Made by a program: the position numbers and the translations under genes | Assembly: GCF_018448905.1 (NCBI RefSeq) | Contig: NZ_RCWA01000036.1 | Location: forward strand, 1-47,740 | Direction of reading: 5' to 3' | Source of the DNA: Photorhabdus heterorhabditis | Lineage (GTDB): Bacteria; Pseudomonadota; Gammaproteobacteria; Enterobacterales; Enterobacteriaceae | DNA: 47,740 nucleotides | The notes under the pieces: generated by a model | Told to the model about the DNA's origin: nothing | The model's database searches: none | The model's input: the letters and a program-made list of their open reading frames with translations, nothing else | Part shown: one piece after another, positions 18,967 to 28,724 of the stretch | How positions within the stretch are numbered: the first letter of the stretch is position 1 | Layout: every line of letters starts with the position of its first letter

Positions 18967-20616
18967 ATGGAAATATTCTTTACTATTTTGATCTTGATTT
19001 TGGTGGTTTCAGTCTCTGGCATTCTGACTAAGGTGATTCCGTTCCGCATACCTCTGCCGTTAATACAAATTGCGATGGGGGCATTATTGGCTTGGCCACA
19101 TTTTGGTTTGCATGTTACCTTCGATCCTGAACTGTTTCTTGTTCTGTTAATCCCTCCTCTGTTATTCGTTGATGGCTGGAAAACGCCAACCAGAGAGTTT
19201 TTCCAGCATGGAAGAGAAATTTTCATACTAATGTTGGTACTGGTTCTGGTTACTGTTGTTGGTATTGGTTATCTGATTTACTGGCTGATGCCGGGCATTC
19301 CATTAATTGCCGCTTTTGCTCTTGCTGCTGTGCTATCGCCAACAGATGCAGTGGCTTTGTCATCCATTGTTGGAAAAGGGCGTATGCCTAAGCGCATGAT
19401 GAGTGTGATGGAAGGGGAAGCGTTAATGAACGATGCTTCCGGTCTGGTAGCTTTAAAGTTCGCGGTAGCGATAGCAATGGGAACGATGGTATTTACTGTT
19501 ACCGGCGTGACTATCGAATTCTTCAAAGTTGCTATTGGTGGTTTGTTATCCGGCATTGCCGTGACTTGGTTATACAGTAAATCTTTGCGTTTGATGAACC
19601 GTTGGAGCGGTGGCGATCCCGCAACACAAATTGTTTTTATGTTGCTGTTGCCGTTTGCTTCTTACATGATTGCAGAACATATCGGCGTCTCCGGTATCTT
19701 GGCTGCGGTTGCTGCGGGCATGACTATCAGTAAAGCTGGGGTTATTCGTAATGCGCCGTTGGCGATGCGTTTACGTGCTGATAGTGTCTGGTTAATGCTG
19801 GAATTTGTGTTTAATGGTCTGGTATTTATTATGTTGGGCCTGCAATTACCGGGGATCTGGGAAACGTCTGTTGTACAGGCAGAACTCGATCCAACAGTTG
19901 AAACCTGGATGTTATTTGCTGCCGTTGCAGTGATTTATGGTGCGCTTCTACTATTGCGTTTCTGTTGGTTGTGGCTGATGAAAAATATCAGCAAAACTTT
20001 TATGAAAAAAAATCCGCTGCATTTCGCGGCTTATACCACCCGTGAATTGTGGCTGGCATCTTTTGCTGGTGTTCGCGGTGCAATCACACTTGCTGGCGCG
20101 CTGTCTGTTCCTCTGTTTCTGGCGGATGGTACGCCATTCCCGGCTCGTTATCAGCTTATCTTTATTGCTGCCGGGGTCATCCTGTTCTCGTTGTTAATTG
20201 GGGTTATGTCTTTGCCATTCCTGTTACGGGGAATTCAAACTTCCAATAAAGAGGCAGATATCAGTGAAGTAAGAATGGCGCGGGCAGCCATGGCGGAAGT
20301 GGCTATTGTCAGTATGAATAAGATGGAGGAACGTCTTTCTGCCAGTACTGAAGAGCAACTGGATGCTGAAGTTATTACTGAAGTTGCTTCCAGAGTAATT
20401 GGCTATTTGCGTCGCCGTACTGTGGGGCAGGATGAGATAGAACATAACCTGCTAGTGGAAGATTTGGAACGTCGTTTTCGTCTGACTGCATTAAGGGCAG
20501 AACGCGGCGAGCTGTATCATTTGCGTGCAACCAGAAAAATCAGTAATGAGACACTTCAAGCCTTACTGCATGATTTGGATTTATTGGAAGCTCTATTGGT
20601 AGAGAAAGAGCACTGA
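18967..20616 (+). CDS. yjcE: Na+/H+ antiporter YjcE (CPA1/NhaP family)
   Basis: Inner-membrane monovalent cation/proton antiporter. The start at 18967 (MEIFFTILILILVVSVSGIL) gives 549 residues, equal to E. coli YjcE; an in-frame ATG 63 bases earlier has no family support. About 12 membrane helices occupy residues 1-400. Key motifs are ALAAVLSPTDAVALSSIVG, GEALMNDASGLVALKF (acidic pair of the transport site) and GVRGAITLAGALS. A cytoplasmic C-terminal tail (about 430-549) is charged and helical. The physiological ion is not certain for this subgroup. Confidence 0.92.
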   Translation: MEIFFTILILILVVSVSGILTKVIPFRIPLPLIQIAMGALLAWPHFGLHVTFDPELFLVLLIPPLLFVDGWKTPTREFFQHGREIFILMLVLVLVTVVGIGYLIYWLMPGIPLIAAFALAAVLSPTDAVALSSIVGKGRMPKRMMSVMEGEALMNDASGLVALKFAVAIAMGTMVFTVTGVTIEFFKVAIGGLLSGIAVTWLYSKSLRLMNRWSGGDPATQIVFMLLLPFASYMIAEHIGVSGILAAVAAGMTISKAGVIRNAPLAMRLRADSVWLMLEFVFNGLVFIMLGLQLPGIWETSVVQAELDPTVETWMLFAAVAVIYGALLLLRFCWLWLMKNISKTFMKKNPLHFAAYTTRELWLASFAGVRGAITLAGALSVPLFLADGTPFPARYQLIFIAAGVILFSLLIGVMSLPFLLRGIQTSNKEADISEVRMARAAMAEVAIVSMNKMEERLSASTEEQLDAEVITEVASRVIGYLRRRTVGQDEIEHNLLVEDLERRFRLTALRAERGELYHLRATRKISNETLQALLHDLDLLEALLVEKEH

Positions 20617-20809
20617 TATCCTGTAATTTATTGGTTGTCACGGCAATATTGTGAACGGCTTTATTCAGTCTGAACGGTGAATATCTCGCTTTTCAGGCTG
20701 ATAGCTGATTTGTGATCTGGCTGGTGGTATTGATTCTCCCGCCGTGGATACCGGAACCTCATTACCCATGATGAATAATATGTTGGTTCCGGCGGCATGG
20801 TTGATAAAT

Positions 20810-21766
20810 TTACCATTGGAGGGAGTTTTCTGGTTGTGTTGCTCTGGGGTCATCGACGCTTAATTTTGAAATTCCTTTTACGAACGGCAGATTGTCCATT
20901 GCGTGCTGACGTGCAGAATGAATAAATGCGTCAATCTCAGGCTGGTGTTGTTCACCTTCACGGACGGCAGCATACAGCCTGCTCCATAGACCTTCTCCCA
21001 GTGTTTTAGTGACCACTAACCCTTGCCTTTCGAATGATTCAACAACCCAATGTGGCAGAGCCGCGATTCCCATGCGGGCAGCGACCATTTGAATCAGTAA
21101 TAGTGTGTTATCCACATTTTTCAACGTAGGAATAACGCCGGCTGGTTGCAGAAAACGCCGCCAGATATCGAATCGCTGACGCTGAACGGGGTAGATCATC
21201 AATGTCTCATCAATTAAATCTTTTGGCTGGATGTGCAGTTTATTTGCCAACGGGTGATCCGGAGCGACAACTAGTTTGACCTCATAATCAAATAGCGGTG
21301 TGTAGTGTAGATGACTTTCAGGGAGAATATCTGATGTCAGAACCACATCCAGTTCCCGTTGCTGTAGTGCAGGCTGTGGATCAAAAGTGACGCCAGATTT
21401 GAAATCCACGTTGACCTGTGGCCAGGCTTCGCGGAAATGTTTGAGTGCCGGTGTCAGCCATTGAATACAACTATGGCATTCAATGGCGATACGTAGATTT
21501 GTTTGGCTTGGCTCTTTACATTCGCAGAGTGCACTTTGGACCAAAGGAAGAACTTGTTCTGCCAACCGTAATAAAATCTCACCCTGTGGGGTGAAACGAA
21601 GTGGCTGACTTTTACGAATGAACAGCCGAAAACCAAGGCGATGTTCAAGATCACTGAACTGATGGGATAAAGCGGACTGTGTTTGATGCAGGTGATTGGC
21701 TGCTGCCGCTAATGAACCACAATGACTCAATGATTGTAATGTTTTTAGATGTTTTATTTCGATCAT
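20810..21766 (-). CDS. metR: LysR-type regulator MetR
   Basis: The 318-residue product (E. coli MetR 317) activates metE and other methionine genes with homocysteine as co-regulator. The N-terminal winged helix-turn-helix is [20 protein letters not shown] followed by [20 protein letters not shown]. The effector domain spans about 90-300. It is divergent from metE with a 108-bp shared regulatory region carrying MetJ-type boxes, exactly the E. coli arrangement. The C-terminus lacks recognisable extras. Note that metR-metE follows yjcE here, whereas the two loci are far apart in E. coli. Confidence 0.95.
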   Translation of the reverse strand: MIEIKHLKTLQSLSHCGSLAAAANHLHQTQSALSHQFSDLEHRLGFRLFIRKSQPLRFTPQGEILLRLAEQVLPLVQSALCECKEPSQTNLRIAIECHSCIQWLTPALKHFREAWPQVNVDFKSGVTFDPQPALQQRELDVVLTSDILPESHLHYTPLFDYEVKLVVAPDHPLANKLHIQPKDLIDETLMIYPVQRQRFDIWRRFLQPAGVIPTLKNVDNTLLLIQMVAARMGIAALPHWVVESFERQGLVVTKTLGEGLWSRLYAAVREGEQHQPEIDAFIHSARQHAMDNLPFVKGISKLSVDDPRATQPENSLQW

Positions 21767-21778
21767 GAGAAACCTTCA
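21766..21778. promoter_or_regulatory. Candidate MetR binding site
   Basis: TGAG-AAACC-TTCA fits the MetR half-site pattern TGAA-N5-TTCA at seven of eight positions. It touches the metR start codon, a position suited to autoregulation but somewhat far from metE. Confidence 0.35.
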
Positions 21779-21830
21779 GGATGATAATGAATAAATTGCG
21801 CTTGTGGTTTATACCTTACCTGTTGATTAT

Positions 21831-21854
21831 GGATGTGTAAACATCTAGACGGCT
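21831..21854. promoter_or_regulatory. Tandem MetJ boxes in the metR-metE spacer
   Basis: Three contiguous 8-mers, GGATGTGT, AAACATCT and AGACGGCT, match the met box AGACGTCT at 5, 6 and 7 of 8 positions. Tandem boxes of this kind bind MetJ with S-adenosylmethionine. They lie 20-44 bases before the metE start, placing them over its promoter. Confidence 0.7.
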
Positions 21855-21874
21855 AAAAATGACGGGATAATGAA

Positions 21875-24151
21875 ATGACGATTATTAATCACACACTTGG
21901 CTTTCCACGTATCGGTTTGAAAAGAGAACTCAAAAAGGCTCAGGAAAACTATTGGGCAGGGAAAATTTCCCAGCAAGAATTATTGGAAACAGGCCGTGAG
22001 TTACGTGCCCGTCACTGGGAGCAACAGAAGCAGGCTGGTGTTGATTTAGTGCCGGTTGGTGATTTCGCTTGGTATGATCATGTTCTGACGACTAGCTTAC
22101 TACTCGGTAATGTACCACCGCGTCACCAGAATCCAGATGGCACGATTAATCTGGATACACTATTCCGTATTGCCCGCGGTCGTGCGCCGACAGGTGAACC
22201 TGCCGCTGCTGCAGAAATGACTAAATGGTTTAATACTAACTACCATTATATTGTGCCAGAATTTCAGCAAGGACAGGAATTTAAACTGAGTTGGACTCAG
22301 TTACTAGAAGAAGTGGATGAAGCGTTGGCCTTGGGTCATCAAGTGAAGCCAGTTTTACTGGGGCCGGTAACTTACCTGTGGTTGGGTAAGGTGAAAGGTC
22401 AGGTATTTGATCGTCTCTCTTTATTGCAAGATATTCTTCCTGTTTATCAGCAAGTATTAGCTGAGCTGGCTAGACGTGGTATTGAATGGGTTCAGATTGA
22501 TGAACCTGCGCTGGTTCTGGAATTACCAGCAGAGTGGCTGGCAGCTTATCCGGTTGCTTATCAGGCACTTCAGGGGCAGGTTAAATCATTGTTGACCACC
22601 TACTTCGATAGCATTGGTCACAATCTGGAAACGATCAAATCCCTGCCGGTACAAGGGCTGCATGTGGATCTGGTTGCTGGTCAAGATGATATTGCACAAT
22701 TGCATGAATTATTGCCAAAAGAATGGTTACTTTCCCTTGGTGTGATTAATGGTCGTAACGTATGGCGTGCCGATTTAACCGCTAAATATCAGTTGATTAA
22801 GCCATTGATAGGTAGTCGTACACTGTGGGTCGGTTCTTCTTGTTCCCTGCTGCACAGTCCTATCGATTTGAGTGATGAGACAGCGCTTGATGCAGAGGTG
22901 AAAAGCTGGTTTGCGTTCGCATTACAGAAATGTGAGGAATTGGCTCTGCTAGCTGCGGCATTGAATCAGCCAGAAGGCAGTAAACAAGCAGAATTGGATG
23001 CTTACAGTGCGCCAATCCGTGCTCGCCGTGAATCTAAACGGGTGAATAATCAGACGGTTACTGAGCGACTTACCGCAATTAATCCACAGGACAGTGAGCG
23101 TAATCAGCCATATCCACAACGTGCAGAAATACAGCGCCAGCGCTATAACTTGCCATTGTGGCCGACAACAACAATTGGATCATTCCCGCAAACAACGGAA
23201 ATCCGCAGCTTGCGTCTGGATTTCAAAAAAGGCCGGGTAGATGGTACTAACTATCGAACCAATATTTGTGAACATATTAAGCAGGCAATTAACGAACAGG
23301 AACGTTTAGAATTAGATGTCTTGGTTCATGGCGAAGCTGAGCGCAACGACATGGTGGAATACTTTGGTGAACACTTCGATGGTTTTGTCTTTACGCAGAA
23401 TGGTTGGGTTCAAAGTTATGGGTCCCGTTGTGTTAAGCCACCAGTGATTATTGGTGATATTAGCCGTCCTGAAGCTATCACTGTGGAGTGGGCGAAATAT
23501 GCTCAATCGTTGACAGAGAAACCTGTCAAAGGAATGTTAACCGGGCCTGTAACTATTCTCTGTTGGTCATTCCCAAGGGAAGATGTCAGCCGTGAGACGA
23601 TTGCTAAGCAAATTGCATTGGCACTGCGTGATGAAGTGAATGATTTGCAGGAAGCTGGCATTGGTATCATCCAGATTGATGAACCTGCATTGCGAGAAGG
23701 TTTGCCACTGCGTCGGGAAGAATGGCAAGCTTATCTAGACTGGTCGGTAGAGGCATTTAAATTGAGTGCTGCAATTGCTAAAGATGACACACAGATTCAC
23801 ACTCATATGTGTTATTGCGAGTTCAATGACATCATGCCTTCTATTGCAGCATTGGATGCGGATGTGATTACTATTGAAACTTCCCGTTCAGATATGGAGC
23901 TGTTGGAGTCATTCGAAAACTTCTCTTATCCAAATGAGATTGGGCCGGGTGTTTATGATATTCATTCACCTAACGTACCTAGTGTTGAATGGATTGAAGC
24001 ACTATTACGCAAAGCAGCTGATCGTATTCCGGTCGAACGTTTGTGGGTTAACCCGGATTGTGGCTTGAAAACTCGTGGTTGGACCGAAACTCGCCAGTCA
24101 TTGGCAAATATGGTGCAGGCGGCGAAACGTCTACGTGAATCGGCGAAATAA
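21875..24151 (+). CDS. metE: Cobalamin-independent methionine synthase MetE
   Basis: The 758-residue product (E. coli 753) transfers the methyl group of 5-methyltetrahydropteroyltriglutamate to homocysteine, without B12. Two homologous barrels are present; the N-terminal half begins [20 protein letters not shown]. The catalytic C-terminal half has the zinc ligands His644 and Cys646 (HTHMCYCEF), a Glu near 668, and Cys729 ([11 protein letters not shown]). Regulated from the divergent metR promoter region by MetR and MetJ. A hairpin follows the stop. No defect seen. Confidence 0.98.
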   Translation: MTIINHTLGFPRIGLKRELKKAQENYWAGKISQQELLETGRELRARHWEQQKQAGVDLVPVGDFAWYDHVLTTSLLLGNVPPRHQNPDGTINLDTLFRIARGRAPTGEPAAAAEMTKWFNTNYHYIVPEFQQGQEFKLSWTQLLEEVDEALALGHQVKPVLLGPVTYLWLGKVKGQVFDRLSLLQDILPVYQQVLAELARRGIEWVQIDEPALVLELPAEWLAAYPVAYQALQGQVKSLLTTYFDSIGHNLETIKSLPVQGLHVDLVAGQDDIAQLHELLPKEWLLSLGVINGRNVWRADLTAKYQLIKPLIGSRTLWVGSSCSLLHSPIDLSDETALDAEVKSWFAFALQKCEELALLAAALNQPEGSKQAELDAYSAPIRARRESKRVNNQTVTERLTAINPQDSERNQPYPQRAEIQRQRYNLPLWPTTTIGSFPQTTEIRSLRLDFKKGRVDGTNYRTNICEHIKQAINEQERLELDVLVHGEAERNDMVEYFGEHFDGFVFTQNGWVQSYGSRCVKPPVIIGDISRPEAITVEWAKYAQSLTEKPVKGMLTGPVTILCWSFPREDVSRETIAKQIALALRDEVNDLQEAGIGIIQIDEPALREGLPLRREEWQAYLDWSVEAFKLSAAIAKDDTQIHTHMCYCEFNDIMPSIAALDADVITIETSRSDMELLESFENFSYPNEIGPGVYDIHSPNVPSVEWIEALLRKAADRIPVERLWVNPDCGLKTRGWTETRQSLANMVQAAKRLRESAK

Positions 24152-24165
24152 CTAATCTAACAATT

Positions 24166-24199
24166 TGCCTGTCACCTCTAATGGGTGATGGGCATTTTT
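24166..24199 (+). terminator. Terminator of metE
   Basis: TGCC-TG-TCACC, loop TCTAAT, GGGTGATGGGCA, then TTTTT. An imperfect stem with a clear T tract, 14 bases after the metE stop. Confidence 0.7.
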
Positions 24200-24389
24200 C
24201 ATAAAATAATCTTTCTCTTAGGGGAGTTTGTCGCTTAATGGGACTTCCTCTGTAATAAAACTTTTTGTGATTTATATATTCCATATTGATATTGGAAAAA
24301 ATATATTTTATTAACAAAATACCCGCAACGTAACAAAATGGAAACTGGAAGCATTGTAATAGAAACTAAATAATTAATGAGAGGATTAT

Positions 24390-25223
24390 ATGGATGTAAA
24401 TAATTTGCAAGGTAAGAAAAGTAGCTCTCGAAGAGATTTTCTAAAAAGTGGTGCTGTTATCACGGCTACGGCTGCATTTGCTCCGATTGGTTTGGCCCGT
24501 GCAGAAGGAAAATTATCGTCACAGAATGGAATAGGTGTGTGTACGCTTGCTCCAGAGCAAATATCAGGGCCATATTTCCGAAATAGTAAAATTGTAAGGA
24601 GGGATATTACTGATTCAGAAGCAGGAATACCTTTTTTATTAAAAATCACTATCATGGATGAGAAAACATGTAAGCCTGTCGATAAATTATTTGTTGATAT
24701 TTGGCACTGTAATAGTCGGGGGAAATATTCTGGCTGGAGTTATATAAGCCCTGATATACCACCTAAAGCCGGTGAAATATCCGCTATCGACAGAACTGAT
24801 GATAAAGTTTTTCTAAGAGGTGCTCAACAATCGGATAAAAATGGAGTGGTCAATTTTACTACTATTTATCCTGGGTTTTATGTTGGTAGGGCAACTCATA
24901 TTCATATTGCAATTAGACAGATTAGCAAAGATATAAATGAAAAAGAGCATTTTTCCTTTGTTGGTCAGATGTATTTTCCTGAAGAAATCAACACAGAGGT
25001 TTATAAATATGATCTGTATTCAAAACGGAAGATAATCAGAACCAAAAATCATGAAGATGAATATTTTAAAAATATGAATGGTCATCTTTCAGAAATAAAA
25101 TTAACAAAAATAGATGAATCTGATATTAACCGTGGAATATTGGGTGAAATAATTTTATCAATAGACTTGGAAAATATATCTAATTTCATAACTAAAGATG
25201 ATTTATATTCTCATGCGGTATGA
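24390..25223 (+). CDS. Tat-exported intradiol ring-cleavage dioxygenase
   Basis: 277 residues. The N-terminus SSSRRDFLKSGAVI is a twin-arginine signal (Arg14-Arg15), followed by a hydrophobic stretch and an AxA cleavage site ARA-E near residue 38, so the enzyme is exported folded. The mature part is an intradiol dioxygenase of the protocatechuate/catechol type. Iron(III) ligands can be picked out as Tyr113 (KYSGW), Tyr164 (YPGFYVGR), His170 and His172 (THIHIAI), plus the VDIWHCNSRG strand. The family opens catechol rings between the hydroxyls. Substrate unknown; an exported enzyme points to an environmental or host phenol rather than central catabolism. The DNA is more AT-rich than metE, with AAA/ATA-heavy codons, suggesting acquisition. 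TatABC is encoded about 10 kb downstream. Confidence 0.85.
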   Translation: MDVNNLQGKKSSSRRDFLKSGAVITATAAFAPIGLARAEGKLSSQNGIGVCTLAPEQISGPYFRNSKIVRRDITDSEAGIPFLLKITIMDEKTCKPVDKLFVDIWHCNSRGKYSGWSYISPDIPPKAGEISAIDRTDDKVFLRGAQQSDKNGVVNFTTIYPGFYVGRATHIHIAIRQISKDINEKEHFSFVGQMYFPEEINTEVYKYDLYSKRKIIRTKNHEDEYFKNMNGHLSEIKLTKIDESDINRGILGEIILSIDLENISNFITKDDLYSHAV

Positions 25224-25333
25224 CCGATTCTGTTGAATAGACTAAATTTCAATGTAATAACAGTCGAAATTATAAAGTAACCTATGTAAATAGTATGCTG
25301 ATTAGTCATTTAAAAAAAGTATCAGGTGCTTGA

Positions 25334-25415
25334 TATACCCAATAGATTTCAATTTGCAGCGTGGCGGCAAGTGAACGCAGCCAACAAAGAGGCAACTTGA
25401 AAGATAACAGGTATA
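25334..25415 (+). repeat. Short ERIC element with a central deletion (82 bp)
   Basis: Both ends are typical: TATACCCAATAGATTTCAAT on the left, CAACTTGAAAGATAACAGGT then ATA on the right. About 45 bases of the central palindrome are missing, GGCGGCAAGTGAACGCAGCC joining the two sides directly. Confidence 0.88.
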
Positions 25416-25434
25416 GTTACATATGGACATTGTG

Positions 25435-25507
25435 CAGGCACAGAGAGAGAGGATTATCTTTGCTGTTTGGTTAATATTATCCAGTAGATCGTGGTTCTCT
25501 GTGCCTG
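25435..25507. repeat. Inverted repeat downstream of pcp
   Basis: CAGGCACAGAG (25435-25445) and CTCTGTGCCTG (25497-25507) are a perfect 11-bp inverted repeat with a 51-base loop. It lies between the convergent dioxygenase and pcp genes. No T tract follows, so a terminator role is unproven. Confidence 0.6.
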
Positions 25508-25552
25508 TCATTTTCGTGGAGAGTTTTCAACCGCAGTGAGCGAAACATCAAA

Positions 25553-26209
25553 TTAATGAGTTGCACCTCCACTGATGACGACATCCTCACTGTTTTTTAA
25601 TGCTTCATCGATGGCAATTTCCAGCGCTGTTATGACAGTTTCTAAGGTCATACTTGGAGTACCTGAGTGCCGAGCTGCCTGCTCAGGCAGATAGGGAATA
25701 TGGATAAATCCACCACGTATTTCAGGATTGGTGTATGCCAAATGATGCAACAAGCCATACATAACGTGATTACAGACAAAAGTGCCTGCGGTTTGTGAGA
25801 TTGAGGCAGGGACTCCTGCTTTATGCAAGCCTTTGACTATCGCATTGATCGGTAATGTGGAGAAGTAGGCCGCAGGGCCTGTTACGACTATGGGAGTATT
25901 GATAGGCTGATTGCCTTGATTATCAGGAATACGAGCATCATTAATATTAATTGCTACGCGTTCTACGGTAATATCTGGCCTACCGCCCGCTTGTCCTACT
26001 GAAATCACTAGATCAGGTTGTATTTCATCAATAGCGGTGTATAGGCAAGCCAGAGAGACATCGAATACGCATGGAAGCTGGCGAGCTTCGACCCGCGCTC
26101 CGCATAGTCTGCGACCTTGCAGCTGTTTAGCTGCTTCCCATGACGGGTTTATCGTTTCATCGTCGAAAGGATCAAAACCTGTAATTAAAACTGTTTTTTG
26201 TGGCACCAT
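25553..26209 (-). CDS. pcp: Pyrrolidone-carboxylate peptidase (pyroglutamyl peptidase I)
   Basis: Cysteine peptidase of family C15 that removes N-terminal pyroglutamate from peptides in the cytoplasm. The start at 26209 ([15 protein letters not shown]) is preceded by AGGAG at good spacing and gives 218 residues, near the usual 215; a GTG nine bases earlier sits too close to that site. The catalytic triad is in family context: Glu83 ([10 protein letters not shown]), Cys146 ([18 protein letters not shown]) and His170 ([12 protein letters not shown]). E. coli K-12 lacks this gene. It sits alone between the dioxygenase and udp. Confidence 0.95.
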   Translation of the reverse strand: MVPQKTVLITGFDPFDDETINPSWEAAKQLQGRRLCGARVEARQLPCVFDVSLACLYTAIDEIQPDLVISVGQAGGRPDITVERVAININDARIPDNQGNQPINTPIVVTGPAAYFSTLPINAIVKGLHKAGVPASISQTAGTFVCNHVMYGLLHHLAYTNPEIRGGFIHIPYLPEQAARHSGTPSMTLETVITALEIAIDEALKNSEDVVISGGATH

Positions 26210-26456
26210 AGATAGCACTCCTGCATGTTGGAAAAATTCTAATATGTTTAAACAATATGCATTCTATAAAAGGTGATTGTGATATTTATATTTGTTAATT
26301 GTTACATTTTTATTGTAAATATAATTATAACATTGTGAAAAATAATAAAGAAAAAACATTTCATTAGATATGGAAATAAAATATAATTTTTTTTAATTTT
26401 TCACGATAATAAAAATTCGATGAAAATATAATTCGATGTATTGTACTGTTGGTTTA

Positions 26457-26582
26457 TATACCCAGTGGATTTCAAGATGGATCGCGACGGCAAGGGAGCG
26501 AATCCCCGGGAGCATAGATAACGATGTGACCGGGGGAGTGAGTGCAGCCAACAAAGAGGCGACTTGAAAGATTACGGGTATA
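26457..26582 (+). repeat. ERIC-type repeat (full length, 126 bp) upstream of pcp
   Basis: Begins TATACCCAGTGGATTTCAAG and ends CGACTTGAAAGATTACGGGT then ATA, with the central GAATCCCCGGGAGCATAG palindrome. It lies about 250 bases before pcp and 435 before udp, in an otherwise AT-rich 800-bp gap with no gene. Confidence 0.93.
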
Positions 26583-26875
26583 AACATAGGAGCGGATAAT
26601 TTATATTTAATGAAGTTGCAGTAGACCTTTGTTTTTCTTCTTCACGGTTAATAAATCAAATCAGTTATTTGGGCCTATTCTCTTCTTGGTGTTGTTTGAA
26701 ATATAAATATAATTAAACAATTTATTGTTTGTTTCCCAGTGTGAATGTATTCAGATAGCTTATGATTGAGAGAAAACATTCGGCTTTTTTTGTTAAATTT
26801 GCAATTGTTGTTCAATCCCGTGTTAATCTTCAGTAATAGTTAGACCACTCATTTTTTCTTGTTTTATGGTTATTT

Positions 26876-26891
26876 TGTGACTTATGTCTCA
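26876..26891. promoter_or_regulatory. Candidate upstream CRP site of udp
   Basis: TGTGA-CTTATG-TCTCA matches CRP consensus in the left half fully and the right half partly. It is about 52 bases (five helical turns) from the second candidate site, a spacing seen at CRP/CytR promoters. E. coli udp is controlled by CRP and CytR. Confidence 0.5.
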
Positions 26892-26927
26892 AAATAATGT
26901 ACGTTTTTCTTTTTTATCTTACTTTAA

Positions 26928-26943
26928 AGTGATATTTATCACT
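26928..26943. promoter_or_regulatory. Candidate downstream CRP site of udp
   Basis: AGTGA-TATTTA-TCACT is a symmetric GTGA-N6-TCAC site, 76 bases before the udp start. With the site at 26876 it forms the double-CRP arrangement expected for a CytR-repressed nucleoside gene. Confidence 0.6.
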
Positions 26944-27018
26944 AATAGATGTCTAAATACTCAATACAGTAGATTTCAATTAATTTCATTATAAATTCTT
27001 CCCTCTGAGGAGTCTGAT

Positions 27019-27774
27019 ATGTCTGATGTGTTTCACTTGGGTCTGACCAAAAGCGACCTGCAAGGCGCAACTCTAGCTATTGTTCCGGGTGATCCGAAAC
27101 GTGTGGAAAAAATTGCAAGATTAATGGACAACCCAGTTCATCTTGCTTCTTTGCGTGAATTTACGTCATGGCGAGCAGAAATTGATGGTAAAGCAGTTAT
27201 TGTTTGCTCCACGGGTATAGGTGGTCCATCAACGTCCATTGCTGTTGAAGAATTAGCACAATTAGGTGTTCGTACTTTCCTGCGTATTGGTACAACAGGG
27301 GCAATTCAAGAAAATATTAATGTTGGTGATGTACTGGTAACCACGGCGGCTGTTCGCTTGGATGGTGCTAGCTTGCATTTTGCGCCGATGGAGTTTCCGG
27401 CAGTTGCAGATTTTGAATGTACAACTGCGTTGTATGAAACGGCAAAAGATTTAGGTGCAACGACACATGTTGGCGTAACAGCTTCTTCAGATACTTTCTA
27501 TCCTGGTCAGGAACGTTATGATACCTATTCTGGCCGTGTTGTGAGTCGTTTCAAAGGGTCAATGGCTGAATGGCAGGCAATGGGCGTCATGAACTATGAA
27601 ATGGAATCTGCAACTTTGTTGACTATGTGTGCAAGCCAGGGGCTGCGTGCGGGTATGGTTGCTGGTGTCATTGTTAACCGTACTCAGCAGGAAATCCCTG
27701 ATGTTGAATTGCTAAAGAAAACCGAGAGCAGTGCATTGATGATCGTAGTAGAGGCTGCTCGCCGCCTATTGTAA
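27019..27774 (+). CDS. udp: Uridine phosphorylase
   Basis: The 251-residue product (E. coli 253) reversibly cleaves uridine with phosphate to uracil and ribose 1-phosphate. It belongs to the nucleoside phosphorylase I family; hexamer. Family motifs are [20 protein letters not shown] at the start, [16 protein letters not shown] (phosphate/ribose site), [11 protein letters not shown] and [13 protein letters not shown] (ribose-binding Met-Glu). A GAGGAG ribosome-binding site precedes the ATG. Two CRP-like sites lie upstream and a palindromic terminator downstream. Confidence 0.97.
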   Translation: MSDVFHLGLTKSDLQGATLAIVPGDPKRVEKIARLMDNPVHLASLREFTSWRAEIDGKAVIVCSTGIGGPSTSIAVEELAQLGVRTFLRIGTTGAIQENINVGDVLVTTAAVRLDGASLHFAPMEFPAVADFECTTALYETAKDLGATTHVGVTASSDTFYPGQERYDTYSGRVVSRFKGSMAEWQAMGVMNYEMESATLLTMCASQGLRAGMVAGVIVNRTQQEIPDVELLKKTESSALMIVVEAARRLL

Positions 27775-27789
27775 ATCATATTCTTTAGG

Positions 27790-27820
27790 GCCGGAATATT
27801 CCGGCTCACTCTTCTTTTTA
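27790..27820 (+). terminator. Terminator of udp
   Basis: GCCGGAATATTCCGGC is a perfect 16-base palindrome followed by TCACTCTTCTTTTTA, 16 bases after the udp stop. Confidence 0.8.
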
Positions 27821-27870
27821 GATAGAAATCTGTTAATGTCTTAATATTTTACAACTAATTAAGAGTAATC

Positions 27871-28656
27871 ATGATTACAACATCCTTCTTATTACATCCA
27901 TCGGCGCTTCCCCTCCATGGAGGGATTAATTTCCGTGATTTAGGTGGTAAAACGGTAGTCAGTGGCGGGAAAATCAAATCAGGTTTACTTTTCCGTTCCG
28001 GTTCTCTAGATCTTTTGACAGAAAAAGACCAATCTTTCTTGGCAAAGAAAAACCTGTTTCAAATTATAGATTATCGGGATATAAGTGAAATATCTGATAA
28101 GCCCGATCAGATATGGAATGGTGCTAATTATCACCATGCCCCTGCTAATCCATTATCTGAGGAGGTGAATGCTAATCTGGAGAAATTAGCGTCAGAAACG
28201 TTGGAACAATTTAATCCACAGGCATTTATGTTCCGTCTTTATGAATTATTGCCTTTAAAAAACCCCGCTTATAAGACACTGGTTAGCTTACTGCAACAGC
28301 CGGAAAAAGGCGGAATAGTACAACATTGTGCGGTAGGTAAAGATAGAACCGGTGTAGGTTCTGCGCTGGTGTTGTTTGCACTTGGCGCTGATTTGGACAC
28401 GGTAATGGAAGATTATTTGGTGACTAATTCTACGTTGGCTCCTTACCGAGAGTATTTGTTGAATGAACATGCGAAAACCATGAGTGACAATGTGGTTGAG
28501 AAATTCGCTTATGTCTATTCCGTCAGAGAAGAGTTTCTCATGACGGCATTAAACAGTATTAATCAGAATTATGGCAGTGTAGATGTATGGCTGGAGAAAG
28601 ACTTTGGCCTTGATTGTGCAGCCCGTAAGAAATTACAAGGTTATTTCCTTGAATAA
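27871..28656 (+). CDS. Tyrosine/dual-specificity phosphatase (IphP/MptpB-like)
   Basis: The 261-residue protein carries the CX5R phosphatase loop as HCAVGKDRTGVGSA (Cys near 151). The N-terminal HGGINFRDLGG and FRSGSLDLLT segments are the signature of the atypical tyrosine phosphatase family that includes IphP of cyanobacteria and PtpB of mycobacteria. These act on phosphotyrosine, phosphoserine/threonine or phosphoinositides. No signal peptide is seen, so it is cytosolic unless delivered by a secretion system. A general acid Asp is likely in the LGADLDTVMEDYLVTN region. It lies between udp and rmuC, which are adjacent in E. coli, so it is an insertion. Target unknown. Confidence 0.85.
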   Translation: MITTSFLLHPSALPLHGGINFRDLGGKTVVSGGKIKSGLLFRSGSLDLLTEKDQSFLAKKNLFQIIDYRDISEISDKPDQIWNGANYHHAPANPLSEEVNANLEKLASETLEQFNPQAFMFRLYELLPLKNPAYKTLVSLLQQPEKGGIVQHCAVGKDRTGVGSALVLFALGADLDTVMEDYLVTNSTLAPYREYLLNEHAKTMSDNVVEKFAYVYSVREEFLMTALNSINQNYGSVDVWLEKDFGLDCAARKKLQGYFLE

Positions 28657-28724
28657 AATATCGGTTTAATTCTGGTTAATACGGTAGTAGTTAAATTGAA
28701 TATGGTATTAATCAATATAGGAAT

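Noticed and set aside
20617-20809. Possible small gene between yjcE and metR
   Set aside because: A 62-codon minus-strand frame overlaps the end of metR, has no ribosome-binding site and no recognisable domain.
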